Made by a program: the position numbers and the translations under genes. The notes below the pieces were generated by a model. It was not told the origin of the DNA, made no database searches, and worked only from the letters and a program-made list of their open reading frames with translations. 64,000 bases of DNA from Hirsutella rhossiliensis (taxonomy: Eukaryota > Ascomycota > Sordariomycetes > Hypocreales > Ophiocordycipitaceae), in the NCBI RefSeq assembly GCF_020360975.1, contig NW_025408672.1, positions 248,001 to 312,000 on the forward strand. The letters run 5' to 3'. Shown piece by piece: positions 45,601-57,388 of this stretch (the stretch's first letter is position 1; the number at the start of each line of letters is the position of its first letter).

Positions 45601-47610
45601 TAGAAATTCGTCTTATAGTCTTTCCTTAGCTATAGTATTTATATTTAACGGTCTTTAGGCCCTTTATTTATACGCCCTATTATTAGCCTAGCTTATATAA
45701 AGCTAAGGGGCCTAGGTAACTAAGTCGTACGTACTAAAGAAGACCGTCTCCTTAGGCTACTAGAAGAGGGTCCTTAAGACCTACCCTCTTAGTAGGGAAA
45801 GCTAACTTCTTAAGTAGTTCTTTCTTAAGGATAGGTTAGAATTCAAGAATAAATTAACTGAATTTTTCCTTAATAAGCCCGATAGTTTAATTCTTCTAGA
45901 CTAGCCTTATAGGCTTAAATATTATATCTTAGAAGATTCCCTCCTTTTAAAGAAGGCGGGAGGAAATTAGGCTCGTTAAAAATTAAGGGTAAAAAGCTAC
46001 CCTTTTTCATCGAAGAATTTATATAGATCCGTTAAGTAATTTTATCGTAAAATTTACCTTTCTATATCCCTCTATTCGAGGGAAGTACTAAAGTTAAAGA
46101 TAGCTAATTTTCGTAGGGGATAATCGGAGGGCTCTAACAGTTAGTTTTAGCCTTATTAATCTATAAAGAAGATAAAGGCCGGATTTACTATACTAATAAA
46201 TTTTCCTCGAATTTACGGTAGCGGCGTTAGTTACTATTTCCTAGTAACCTAAATCTTATCTATCTTCTTTTATAATAAGGGGTCCTCCTTAAGAGACTAT
46301 TATATCGTTTCTTATAGCCTCTTTAAAGGGTTAAATCCTTTAAGTCGGTTTTCCTCGAAGACCTACTAGTATTATAATAATCGATAACCTAGGGATTTAT
46401 ATACTAGGTAGCCGTTTCGTTGTTTAGTCTTTTATTTCTTTAAGGAATCCTCGTCTTAATCTAGAAGGTCTGCTTAAAAAGCTCCCCTTTTTACCTCTTA
46501 TTACTAATTTTAATAAAGAGGATCGATTTAGACTAGTTCCTTAATTTTTCGACTAATAGACTAAAAGGTCTATTAATAGACTAGTCGGGCCGGTCTAACT
46601 AACGGGACCGGGGCGGGGGTAGAAGGCGGAGCCGAGGCCGGGCCTAGGGCAGCCGTTAAAGACGGTATTAATGCTCTTAAGGGAGGAGGAGCTAGAGGGG
46701 CAACAGCTATAGCAGCAGCAGCGGGAACCGTAGTAATAGGGGCTATAGTAGCTATAGGGGTAGTAGGTCGAGCCGTCTAGGTCGAGTGCTAGCTATAAAG
46801 GAATAAGACTACTTACTATTATACTTAAGTAGCTTCTTTATTTAGTTCCCGGCTAGCTTCTCGAAAGATAGTTAAGTAACCGTTACTAATAGGCTTTATT
46901 AGTAGAGATATATCTTATAGCCGCTAGCTAGAAAGAGCTTTTATAAGGAAGTATTAGTTAGCTTCCTTAAGGATTTCTTCTTACTTAGCTAGCTATAAAG
47001 AAGCTAGTACGTTCTTAGTAGAAAAGGCTCCTAGGTATACTATATAAGTCTTCCTAATATAGTTAGTTATATAGCCCCTTAAAGGAGCTATTAAGGTCTC
47101 GAGCTTTAAAAGCTACTACTTAAGAGTCTCTTCCTCTTAAAGAGAGATTAGCTTTATAGTACTAACGGATTCCGTTATTACTATATAAGTAGTAGTTAGT
47201 AGCTTCGTCTCGTAAAGGTATTCCTTTCGGTAACTCTTATAGTCGCCTAAGGTAGTAGAAAAAGCTCTCTACTATACGGAGGTTAGCTTAAAGAAGAGGG
47301 ACGCTCCTTTTATAAATTCCGTTACTCTAAGATAAAGAGGGGGCTTAAGAGGGTCCTACTTATTAAAGAAGACTAAATTATAGATAGTTCTATTTATACG
47401 AGCCTATAGCTCCTTTACCTACTTATCTTAATCTTAGGGCTTTATAAGAATCGTCCTATAGACCGTAGGGATAGTAAAGGAGTCGGTTTTCGTTATCGTT
47501 ATAAAGGAGGGGGTAGAAAAGTTAGTTAAAAATTAGCTTTTCTAGTAAGAGGGGTAAAAGGATATAAGAACGGTGCCTTTTATAGCAGCTAGAAGGTATA
47601 GGAATACTAT
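42610..47610 (-). pseudogene. F3 copia polyprotein
   Basis: Colinear with F1 and F2 but more decayed: the RT box reads YVDN (about 43670-43683) instead of YVDD. The integrase block is near 45480-45540 and the gag low-complexity region near 46620-46770. A segment present in F1 and F2 is missing near 46078 (the sequence jumps at ctctattcgaggg), an internal deletion in the integrase/gag part. Confidence 0.8.
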
Positions 47611-47628
47611 TCCTCCTAGGCTTATAAC

Positions 47629-48114
47629 TCTTATAAAGAGAGATATAAGAAGTATATAAAAATATATAAAGGTAAAATTAAAAGTAAAGGGTTAGATAGG
47701 TAGGGTAGAGAGATTTAATTCTTATAGGGGTAGTAATTATAGTAAGGGAATAATTATTATATTACCTTAATTATTCTTCTTTCCTTTATTTAACGCCCCT
47801 CTTTTATACCTATTTAGTATCTTAATTAATAAAGAAGATCTTACTTAAAGAAGCTACTAATATCCCTTTAACTACCGAGCTTTTTATTAGTTTTTCCCTT
47901 CCTTTCTAGCCGTTACCGGTATATCTATCTTATCTCTCGCTACCTCTATAAGGAGCTATCGCTACTTTTACTTCCCCTCTTACCCTTACCCTCCTTTCTA
48001 TACCTCTTTTTAGCTCCTTCTTCCTTCTTCTATACTAAGTGTTTTTAGCTTCCTTAGTCCCTTATACTAAGGGATATCTCTAAGAACTATAAAATTAAGC
48101 TACGCTTCGTAATA
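47629..48114 (-). repeat. 5' LTR of F3
   Basis: Matches the other F LTRs. It ends cttcgtaata, a further-mutated form of cttcgcgaca, and is among the most mutated F LTRs. Confidence 0.85.
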
Positions 48115-49020
48115 AGTATAGCTTATTACTTATAAGCTAATAAGGGACCTAAGAAGGTTAACTAATAAGTATAAGTATACTTATAAGTAATAGTAGCCTA
48201 TAACTAAGTAGATTAAGACTAATAGCTCTTTATAGCCTAGCTTATATTAAATAGTAAACTATAGACCTTTATTAAAATAGCCCTTTTCTTTACTATATAT
48301 AGCTTTAAGCTACCCTTCTTTATCTTATTTACTATAAATATAATAGTAAAGTAATATAGTAGTTTATTATTAAAGAGTTAGGCTTTTATATTTATATAAA
48401 AGCTATAAGAAACTATAGAATACTATTAATCTATAATAGCCGCCTTAGTATAAAATTAAAAGTAGTACGCTAATATAACTAAAGCCTTAATAAATAGGTT
48501 TATAGTAAGTAATAAGGTATAGCTTAACCTTTATAACTATAAGTTAGTATAGCTAAAAAAAGAAGCTAAACTACCTATATATAAAGTTTATAATATAAAA
48601 TATTATTAGCTTATAAGTAGTTAAGCTTAATAGTATTTTAATAAGGGTCTATAATAAGATTAATATTAACCTTTTTTACTAAGCTTCCTTTAACCTACTA
48701 CTTAAATAAAAAGTAGTAAACGCTTAACCGCTTACTATTAAGATAAAAAGAAATAATATTATAGAGTAAGTAAAGGTATATATATAGGTACCGTTTATAG
48801 GATAATATTAATAAGCTATATAAAGCTCTTTTATATATAGATAGCTTACTTATATATATATAAGATCCGGCCCTTTATATATAACTTTATAGCTTAAGCT
48901 ATAACTTAAGCTTATAACTTATAATAGTTAAAGACTCTTATATAATACCCTCTCTTAAGCGCGGCGTAGCGCTGCCCTATTAATAGCTTCTATATAATTA
49001 GGCTTATACTACTAGCTCCT
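48115..49020 (+). mobile_element. Ty3/gypsy element D3, integrase to 3' region fragment
   Basis: The plus-strand sequence from 48115 aligns with D2 from about 63754 to the window end (integrase core after LSIAYY, then GP-x-x-VN near 48160). It continues beyond what D2 shows, through Lys-rich integrase C-terminal sequence to about 48700. The 5' part is absent because F3 lies at its left edge. It hosts a D-type solo LTR (48759-48942) and is interrupted by R3 at 49021. Confidence 0.65.
48759..48942 (-). repeat. D-family solo LTR, reverse orientation
   Basis: Reverse complement of the D LTR (27618-27803, 58711-58895). Flanked by taata at 48754-48758 and 48943-48947, a possible 5-bp duplication, though in such AT-rich DNA a chance match cannot be excluded. 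Confidence 0.6.
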
Positions 49021-49385
49021 TATAAAATAGTATAAGTAATAAGTATAGGATTAAGTAATTAATAATATAAGTAAAGAGATAAGTTAAAGGGGTATAAGGT
49101 AGGATTTCGTCCGGAATTTATAATAAGTATATAAGGGGCTAAATAATATATTAAAAGAATAGCGTTATAAAAGATACTTATAAACTTACTTATTCTATTT
49201 ACTACTCCTAGGGAAATCCTATGTTTTTTATAGACTATTACTCGCCTATTAATAGACTAATTAGTTAGCTTTCTAGTATATCTTATAGTACTTAAAAAGC
49301 TCTATCTATAGTAAGTCTTCCTAACTTAGTAGGTAGTTTAATTATAGCGTAATAGTTTACGTAAAACTATAGGTTTTAGTATAAG

Positions 49386-49849
49386 TATTATAACTACGGT
49401 CTAGCGAACCGCGGGGACTAGTATATATCACGTAGACACGTAACGTAGGGAGCAAGGAATATTAGACAGACCGACGGGCTAATTAAGTTTAGAGCGACGG
49501 GCCACTCTAGCGCTCTAACGCTCTACGGCTAGGATCGTAGGATCGCTCTAACGCCCTAGCGCTCCTAAGCGACGGGATCACCTAGTGCTCTCGGCGATCT
49601 AGGGAAGCTCTCGAGATATATAAGGAAGGAACGGAATACTCCTTTAGATAGATAGCTCGATAGCTTTTAATATAGATCTTTATTACGATTTATCTCTAAT
49701 TCTAATTACCTAGTTATAGTCTACGGTCTATAACCTCCGACTTATTACTAACGTAATATACTTATTATTACTTAGACTACGCCCTATTATATCTACTAAT
49801 ATAAACCCCTCGATAGGTTTATCCCTTAGGAATAACACCGGTCGTTATA
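49386..49849 (+). repeat. 5' LTR of chromovirus C (464 bp)
   Basis: Nearly identical to 56765-57228. Its U3 part (about 49386-49645) holds repeated cgctctaacg-type motifs at 49510-49575. The remaining ~200 bases match the A-type LTR. Confidence 0.9.
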
Positions 49850-49910
49850 CGTTAAAAGCTCTTATTTAGTGCAATACCGCGTTACTCTAAGCAATATCGT
49901 AACTATTAAT

Positions 49911-50814
49911 ATGCCTATATAGCAAACTAGATTAACTAACTCTAGAGCTACTATATCGCCTTAGGATATAATGCGCGAAATTATCGCCCTTTAGTATAAG
50001 GTATAGTTACTTAGGAACGGAGGAGGCAACGGATAAGTTAGGGACCTCGGAGAAGTAGTTAAACTAAAATAGCTAGGACTATTTAATAGTACTTACGGCA
50101 CGCTTCGAGACTTTCTTACCTAACTTAAGGCCTACTACCGGTTTTACCCTACTAAACTTTCGGACTTAGTCGAAAAGGTACTCTACGTAGGAAATTATTT
50201 ATCTAGAACGGTACTCGCTTAGTTTAGACCTATTATAAGGGACTTTCTCGATAACTAACTAGCGCGACGAGATAACGAAATAGATAAAGTCTTTGCTAGT
50301 TTCTAAGGATTCGAAGAAGCTATTATAAAGGTATTCAGAATAACCGACGAGGAATAAGAAGCTAAATAAAAACTTCGAGAACTCTAATAAAGGATCTTAG
50401 TATCGGATTATACTACGAAGTTCCGTTAAGTTACCTTAAAGCTTAATTAGGACGACGAACCTCTTATATTACGATTCTACGACGGGCTTAAAGAAGAAGT
50501 TAAGGACGAGCTCTATAAGGAAAATCGACCTAATAACCTCTCGGACTATATTACTATAGTAGTACGAATCGACGATAGATAGTATACGCGACGCTAAGAA
50601 AAGAAATAAGGAAGAGGAAACTAGAACCCTTCTTATAGGAATAACTTTAACCGACGCGCTAACTATAAAAAGAAGCGCAAAACTCCTATTACCTATGCCT
50701 ATATAACTAACCTAGGTAGGATAGATCTAGATATAATATAGAAAAGCAAAGGAAAGTATTTTAACTACGAGAAACTTAGACATTACTCTAAAGAATATAG
50801 ATAACCTCGTAAGG
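49911..50814 (+). pseudogene. Chromovirus C gag with CCHC zinc knuckle
   Basis: Starts with ATG at 49911 (MP...), 62 bases after the LTR. The capsid-like region includes KVLYVGNYLSRTVLA near 50185-50230 and LKEEVKDELYKENRP near 50488-50535, typical of the retrotransposon gag domain. The zinc knuckle lies at 50754-50813 and reads YFNYEKLRHYSKEY; with Tyr as former Cys it is C-x2-C-x4-H-x4-C. Gag packages the element RNA in the cytoplasm. Frame broken only by TAG/TAA. Confidence 0.85.
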
Positions 50815-52470
50815 AGAAGAAAACCTACTAGGCACTAGCCCTAGAAGGTAAGAAATACCTAAACGCTACTAATAGATAGGAACTAAAGTATAAACTCCTT
50901 AGTTAGACTATATACTATAACGACGAATGCACGGTATACTTAAGCGATAAGGACGGTACCGGATAGTTCCTAAAGTTACTAAAGAAGACCCTTATAATAA
51001 TATAACGAAGGGATCCTAAAATATAGAAATAAGTTAAATTCGTAGAACCGGAATACCCCTATTCTAAAGGAGTCTCCTAAGACTAGATTAGGAAGAGTAG
51101 TAAACGATTCTAGGAAGATATACGAAACAAAAATCGATAATAACGATAGGCAGTCTATAAACAATATAATAAAGAAGATATAGAGGTAGCCCTTATACTT
51201 ACGAAACTCGGATAATAACCTAAAGAGGACTAACGAAGTATTAACGATATAAGCTCTAAAGAATAAGAAACACCTAGAGAAACGGAAGACGAGAACGAAC
51301 TCGTACTACTACCCTCGCTACTAAGGGAAAACGCTACGATTAGAGAACACGCTCTATACTTCGAAGAATTTAAAGAAATACTTAAAATTAGAACCTAATA
51401 AACGCCTTAAATTCTTACAGAAAACTAATAAGCTATATTAATTCGATATTAACCGGCACTACGCGGAGGAGACTACGCTATAGCTATCGCCGTAGTCGAT
51501 ACCTTTATAGCTCTATAACGAGAATAGTAACTATAAGGAGAATTTAGAGACGATCTATAAATACTACTTACTTATAAGCACTATAAGTATATTTTATAGA
51601 TATTATACGTCTACCTAGATTATATAATATACTTCTAGATAAAGGCACGATACGACGCCTTCCTAGTTAGGTTTAAAGGATAAGTACTTTCGAAACCCTA
51701 CCTAAGCATAGAACTAGACTACTAGAAAATCGATTAACGCTACCTAAATAACTAAGTTATATTATTAGAACCTAATTATAGCACGCTACTTAAATACCGC
51801 GATAATTACGGTTTATTAACGAGATATCTTTCGGAGATATATAAAATCTATAAACACGCTAAAATAGAGGAATAGTATAGCGCTACTCGCTCTAAGGTAT
51901 CCGAACTATTAATCTTCTAAAGACTTACGCAACGAGTTAAATGCGACGAAGAAGATTATAACGAATATATATACCCGAACTATAGAGTTTATAAACACGA
52001 AAAAGCATAAGTATAGTATAAACGATATAACGGTGCACTAAAAGATTATTAGCAATATATACGAAGGCTATAAGCCGTATTCGACTAAGGAAAAATCGAC
52101 ATAGAAACACTATATAAAAAACAGAAAGACGCTAAACGAAAACTTAACCTTTAGTACGAAAACGAATAGAATTACGAAGCATAGTACGCAATTAACTACG
52201 AAGTAGTATAATGCAAACGATATAGCGTCGATAAATAAGAAATCTTCGATTAGCTATAAGAAATTAGTCTCTTAAGCCCCGATACGATACCACGCGACGA
52301 AAATATAAAGAAACGATATTAACAATAAATCGAAGAAGAATACCTAAATAAAACAAATAAGGACTAGGTAAAAAACAAGGTACGCTATCTATAAAAGGGC
52401 TATAGACTAGCACGATACGATAAGATCTAAGGACCCTATATATAGCAACGGCAAGCTATAGCGACTAAAT
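50815..52470 (+). pseudogene. Chromovirus C long coding linker between zinc knuckle and protease
   Basis: About 1650 bases between knuckle and protease. From about 51475 to 52220 one frame reads on with only TAG/TAA interruptions: an IAVVDTF segment near 51485, then YDAFLVRFKG near 51655, RYLSEIYKIYKHAKIEE near 51820 and YKRYNGALKDY near 52015, followed by Lys/Glu/Tyr-rich, probably helical sequence. Present also in A (6871-8520 reversed). No domain recognised; it lengthens the element well beyond usual chromovirus size. Confidence 0.6.
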
Positions 52471-55400
52471 AGTATTAGATATCTAAATCGCGGGACATTA
52501 CGTATATATACTTTTAGACTACGGCGTAATAGGCAATTACGTTTTACCTAGAGTCGTTAATCGTTACCGACTTATATAGAGATATAAGATAGATCTATAT
52601 AAACTCACGAATATCGAAAGAGAGGCCTTTAACTATAATAACGGAATTATTAATATAGAGATTAATTACCTCGATATTAATATCTAGGGCCACGACGAAT
52701 AAGTTAACTTCGATATTATAGATATTAGAGAACACGACCTTATATTAGGGCTTCTATAGCTATAGGAGAGCAACCTACTAATTAACTAGAAAACTAGCTA
52801 GCTATATTAGGACGAAGACGTAAGTTTCTAGGACTAGTAGATTTAGAAGAAAGCAAAATTTTGCGATAATTTAGCTACTAAATAGGATAAAAGGGATAAC
52901 CGTTTAAGCAAATTATTACGGGCTTTAGCGATATAAACGAAAATAGTAACCGAACCGGCGGATATAATAAAATCGACTAATAAGACCTACGTACTAACTA
53001 ACACGGCTATATAACCTAGCATCCGATATAAATAGAATAAAGGATATAATATAAAGATCTAAAGAGTTATTGCTACTCTAAGGAAAGACCTTAAATAAAT
53101 TAATAAAGAGCTTAAGTTAAGAGAAACCAGCTCTTAAAAGAAAGAACAAAGCCTATAAGATAGAATAAAGAATATCCCCTAGGAATACCGGAAATATAAT
53201 AAACTCTTTAAGGAAGAACTTAAGATAGGGTTACCCGAATATAGCTAATAAGACCACGAAATTTATCTTAAGGATAGAATAACGCTAACGTTCTATAAAA
53301 TCTATAACCTAAACGAAAAGTAACTATAAACGCTACGCGACTACCTCGACGAGAATCTATAAAAGGGATATATACGAATATTAATATCCGAAGTAGGCTA
53401 TCTAGTTATATTTATTCTAAAGAAAAACGGCAAGCTACGACTAGTTATCGACTATAGACGCTTAAACGATATTATAATAAAGGACCGAATACTATTACCG
53501 CTTATATCGGAACTACGAGATCGATTATATAGTAAAAAATAGTTTATAGCCCTCGACCTTAAAGGCGCCTATAACTTAATACGTATAAAAAAGGGATATA
53601 AATAGATAATAGCCTTTAGAACGAAATTCAGACTATTTAAATATCTAGTAATACTATTTAGACTTATAAATATACTAGCTACCTTTTAATAGATAATTAA
53701 TAATATCCTACGTAAATACTTAGATATCTTTATAGTAGTATACTTAGATAATATCCTAATCTTCTCGGATACCCTAGAAGAATATAAGGAACACGTCTAT
53801 AAGGTACTCCGCGTACTTTAAAATGCAAAGTTACTAGTTAAACTAAAGAAAAGTAAGTTCTATATATAGGAAGTAGACTTCCTTAGACACACGATCTTAC
53901 TAAGAGAGATATAAATATAATAAGATAAGATTAACTTAGTTAAAGAATAGCTAACGCTAAAGAACGTTAAGGACGTATAAAGTTTCCTAAGATTTATAAA
54001 TTACTACCGACGATTTATTAAAGATTTCGGAAAGATTATAGTACTACTATATAACTTAACGAAGAAGGAAAAAGAATTTATATAGGACGATAAAGCTAAC
54101 GAAGCTTTCGAATATATTAAGACTACGATTACGTAAGAACTAGTCTTAACTACCTTCGATCTAGAACGATAAATCGAACTCGAAACCGATATATTAGACT
54201 TTGCTCTAGGAGTATAAATCGGATAAAAAGACAATAAAGGAAGACTACGACTAATTATATTCTACTCGAAAAAGCTATATAGCGTAGAACTTAATTACCC
54301 TATCTACGATAAAGAATTCCTCGCAATTATTTAAGCTTTTAAGGAATTTCGATACTACCTTCTTAGAAGTAAGTATAAAGTTAAGGTCTATATAGATTAT
54401 AAGAACATCTTATACTTTATAATAACATAATAGTTAAACGGACGATAGATCTAATAGGCCGAATACTTATTAGAATTCGACTATAAAATAATCCATAGAA
54501 AAGGAATAGAAAACGGTCGAGCTAATACCCTTAGTCGACGAAGTAACTACGATATAGGAGCACCTATAGCGAAAGGATAGCTCCTAGAAATCAACGAAAA
54601 CGGGAACTACTAGCAACGATAGCTAAATATAATATTTAAAGTATAACCTAATAACTCGACTTACTAAAAGATCCTAAAATAGATAAAAGAATACGAAGCA
54701 CTAAACGGATATAATATAGAATATTTAGAAGTTCTAATATATAAAAACAAAATCTAGATACTACTAGAATTACGAGATAAAGTTATATAAGATATATACG
54801 AATATCTAATATATAGATACTAAGGAATCCGAAGAATAATAGAATAGATTAAACGATAATATAACTTCCTATAGCTTAAAGAAGTAGTACGATAAATTAT
54901 TAAAGAATATAAACTTTGCGCTTGAAGTAAAGCTAAACGATATAAACTATACGGAGAATTATAACCGCTACTAGTACTAGAAAAACCATAGGATTTAATA
55001 GCTTTCGACTATATTATAAAGCTACTACTATTAAAAGAACCTATAACTAACGTTAAGTACGATAGTATATTCGTTATTACCGATAGATTAATAAAGTACG
55101 GATACTTTTTACCGTATAAAGAAGTAAGTAATATAGAAGAGCTAGTATATATATTCCTATAAATAATTATTAGCAATTACGGACTACTAAATAAGATTAT
55201 CTCTAATAGAGGAAGTATATTTATAGCTATATTTTAGCAAGCTCTTATAGCATAACTAGGGACGAAATATAAGCTTAGTATAGCTTATTACCTATAAATA
55301 GATAGATAAATAGAACGACTTAACTAAACGCTTAAATAATATTTACGATGCTATATTAGCTACGAATAAAACGATTAAGTTAAATAGCTATTAATAGCGC

Positions 55401-56040
55401 AACTAGCTTATAATAGCTTAGTTACGGAAACAACTAAGCTCTTACTAGTATACGCTAATTATAGATATAACCTAGAAGTATTTAAGGTTACTCGATAAGG
55501 ACTATAAGTAGAACGAGCGATACTATAAGTAGATTAGCTACGAAAATTATATAAAGAAATATAATAAGAACTTTAATTCGTTAGAGAACGAATGTCTACT
55601 TACTATAATCGGAAAGGATTATAGGGACTAATCTTTTAAGAGAGAGATATAGTCTACCTCGTATAATAAAATATTAAAATAAAACGACTAAGCAATAAAT
55701 TAGATTTTAAGAAACTTAGACCGTTTAAGGTTAAGAAAACTATTTTAAAAGTTAACTACGAACTTTCGCTACTAATAATAATATAGATATACCCGATATT
55801 TTATATCTTATTATTAGAACTAGCGCCACGAAACGCTAAACTATAGGAGAAAATCGAAGTCGACGACGATTAAGAATATAAAGCAGAATAAATACTAAAT
55901 ATAAGAAAACAAGGTTAGCAATAAGAATACCTTATTAAGTAGAAGGGATACGGACTAGAGGAAAATACCTAGGAACTACTTAAGCACTTAACCTACTACG
56001 GTTCTCTACTTTAATAGTTCTACTAAGCGAACCCTTACTC
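52471..56040 (+). pseudogene. Chromovirus C pol: protease, RT, RNase H, integrase, chromodomain
   Basis: Protease: LLDYGVIGNYVLPRVVNRY from about 52510 (the D-S/T-G site, now DYG). RT: LKKNGKLRLVIDYRRLND near 53410-53465, ALDLKGAYNLIRI near 53550, and [10 protein letters not shown] near 53740-53770 (YLDD mutated). RNase H about 54170-54560. Integrase: zinc-finger remnant near 54890-54930 (LCA-SKAKRYK), core with KPWDLIAFDYI near 54985 and FVITDRLIKYGYFLP near 55060-55105. Chromodomain near 55866-55990: EY-A-x4-IL...EYLIK-KGYGLEENT-EL, the EYLVKWKGY-x-x-EENTWE consensus with Trp codons now TAG. The chromodomain is thought to guide integration to H3K9-methylated chromatin. Confidence 0.9.
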
Positions 56041-56628
56041 GGAAATATAGGGTCACTAAGAATAGTATCCTAGTCTAACACGTCTAAGGCACTAAACGAT
56101 TAAACCTCGCTAATAGTAATAGTTTCCTTATTTAATAAACGAACCGATTCGTCTCGAGAAGAACGCGTTATACTATCTTCTTTATTAATAGCTTATATAC
56201 CCCGCTAAAATAACTTACTACCTCGGTCCTTTAGGAAACGCTTCTATTTCCTAATCCGAGCTAGGCGAGCTATCGCTTCCTCTAACGCTTCTTTTACTTT
56301 CCGTTCGTCCGAATTAATCTTTTACTATTAATTTATAATACGACGAACTAGAAAAAGAAGGAATATTAGCGAAAAAGAATAATAGGGAAGGAAAGGGATA
56401 AAACGAACGGGCGGACGCTATATTGCACCTATTATAAGAACGGCCTATAGAGGCATATTCGGAATACTAATTAGAACGCTCGCCGACCTTATAAGTTAGC
56501 CTTAACCGAAAACAACGGGAGCAAGGCATAATTTTAATACCGTAGATCTCGGTCTAGGATGCTAGCTCCGATCGTTAACGCGATTTATCGGAATTGCGAG
56601 AACGGGATTTTTAAATACAACTAGACAT
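55980..56628 (-). pseudogene. Cys-rich accessory ORF antisense to pol in chromovirus C
   Basis: Counterpart of 2670-3348 in A. Minus-strand ATG at 56626-56628 (MSSCI, then KSRSRNS after a stop). Cys cluster PCSRCFRLRLTY...Y-EY near residues 38-65, again C-x2-C...C...C-x2-C with later Cys as Tyr. The stop TAA at 55980-55982 matches the stop in A. The protein is more diverged from A than gag-pol is, but start context, Cys cluster and end are shared. Confidence 0.65.
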
Positions 56629-56764
56629 ACTATTAGTAGCATATCCCAAAAGGATAAAAGAACAAGGAACGAGATACTTACGCACGACGCAATAAGGGTA
56701 TATTTATACACGGCGGTTAAGGCAGCAGGTCTTAAGGGCAAGACTAAAAGGAGGGGAGGCATCC

Positions 56765-57228
56765 TATTACGACCACGGTCTAGCGAACCGCGGGGACTAG
56801 CATATATTACGTAGACACGTAACGTAGGGAGCAAGGAACATTAGACGGACCGACGGGCCAATTAAGTTTAGAGCGACGGGCTACTCTAGCGCTCTAACGC
56901 TCTACGGCTAGGATCGTAGGATCGCTCTAGCGCCCTAGCGCTCCTAGGCGACGGGATTACCTAGTGCTCTCGGCGATCTAGGGAAGCTCTCGAGATATAT
57001 AAGGAAGGAACGGAATACTCCTTTAGATAGATAGCTCGATAGCTTTTAATATAGATCTTTATTACGATTTATCTCTAATTCTAATTACCTAGTTATAGTC
57101 TACGGTCTACGACCTCCGACTTATTACTAACGTAATATACTTATTATTGCTTAGACTACGCCCTATTATATCTACTAATATAAACCCCTCGATAGGTTTA
57201 TCCCTTAGGAATAACACCGGTCGTTATA
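56765..57228 (+). repeat. 3' LTR of chromovirus C (464 bp)
   Basis: Direct repeat of 49386-49849, starting TATTACGACC and ending GTCGTTATA, followed by the duplication ataag. Confidence 0.9.
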
Positions 57229-57388
57229 ATAAGTAGTAGATTTAACTAAAATATTTTATACCCTACCTATTCTTATATCGCGGATATTTTTAAAACCGCT
57301 AGGCTAAAATAAGTAATAGGGTATCCGTTTTACTTATAATTAACTTATATACTTTATATATATTTTTATTTATTAAGATAGGCTTATC

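Larger units (their letters stand above)
41796..48114 (-). mobile_element. Ty1/copia element F3 with non-matching flanks
   Basis: Third copy of family F (6319 bp). LTRs at 41796-42279 (484 bp) and 47629-48114 (486 bp). The left flank is ttatt, in unassigned DNA. The right flank is agtat, inside a D-element integrase (the matching uninterrupted site is D2 near 63754). The missing duplication implies that the present element joins two different insertions or that flanking DNA was lost. Confidence 0.88.
49386..57228 (+). mobile_element. Ty3/gypsy chromovirus 'C', full length
   Basis: 7843-bp element with two 464-bp LTRs (49386-49849 and 56765-57228) and perfect target duplication ataag at 49381-49385 and 57229-57233. 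The uninterrupted target is visible in R2 near 59838. Internal order: gag, zinc knuckle, long linker, protease, RT, RNase H, integrase, chromodomain, antisense accessory ORF. Colinear with A throughout the internal region, but the U3 part of its LTR is unrelated to that of A. Confidence 0.93.
49021..57388 (+). repeat. R-family LTR 'R3', interrupted twice
   Basis: Same orientation as R2. Segments 49021-49385 and 57234-57388 together match the first ~520 of the 697 bases of R2. Between them sits chromovirus C. At 57389 chromovirus A2 interrupts again, so the last ~177 bases must lie beyond the window. Start TATAAAATAG is a RIP form of TATAAGAAGG. Heavily mutated compared with R1 and R2. Confidence 0.82.

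Noticed and set aside
49850..49910. Primer-binding site after the 5' LTR of chromovirus C
   Set aside because: No convincing complementarity to a tRNA 3' end or to the element's own 5' end could be established by eye after RIP, so no site is annotated.
50979..51164. Short minus-strand ORF within the C linker
   Set aside because: Opposite the translated linker; no counterpart kept in A.
54004..54234. Short minus-strand ORF
   Set aside because: Shadow of the RT/RNase H region of chromovirus C.
56562..56834. 90-residue minus-strand ORF crossing the 3' LTR boundary of C
   Set aside because: Different frame from the conserved antisense ORF starting at 56628; runs from LTR into the element by chance.
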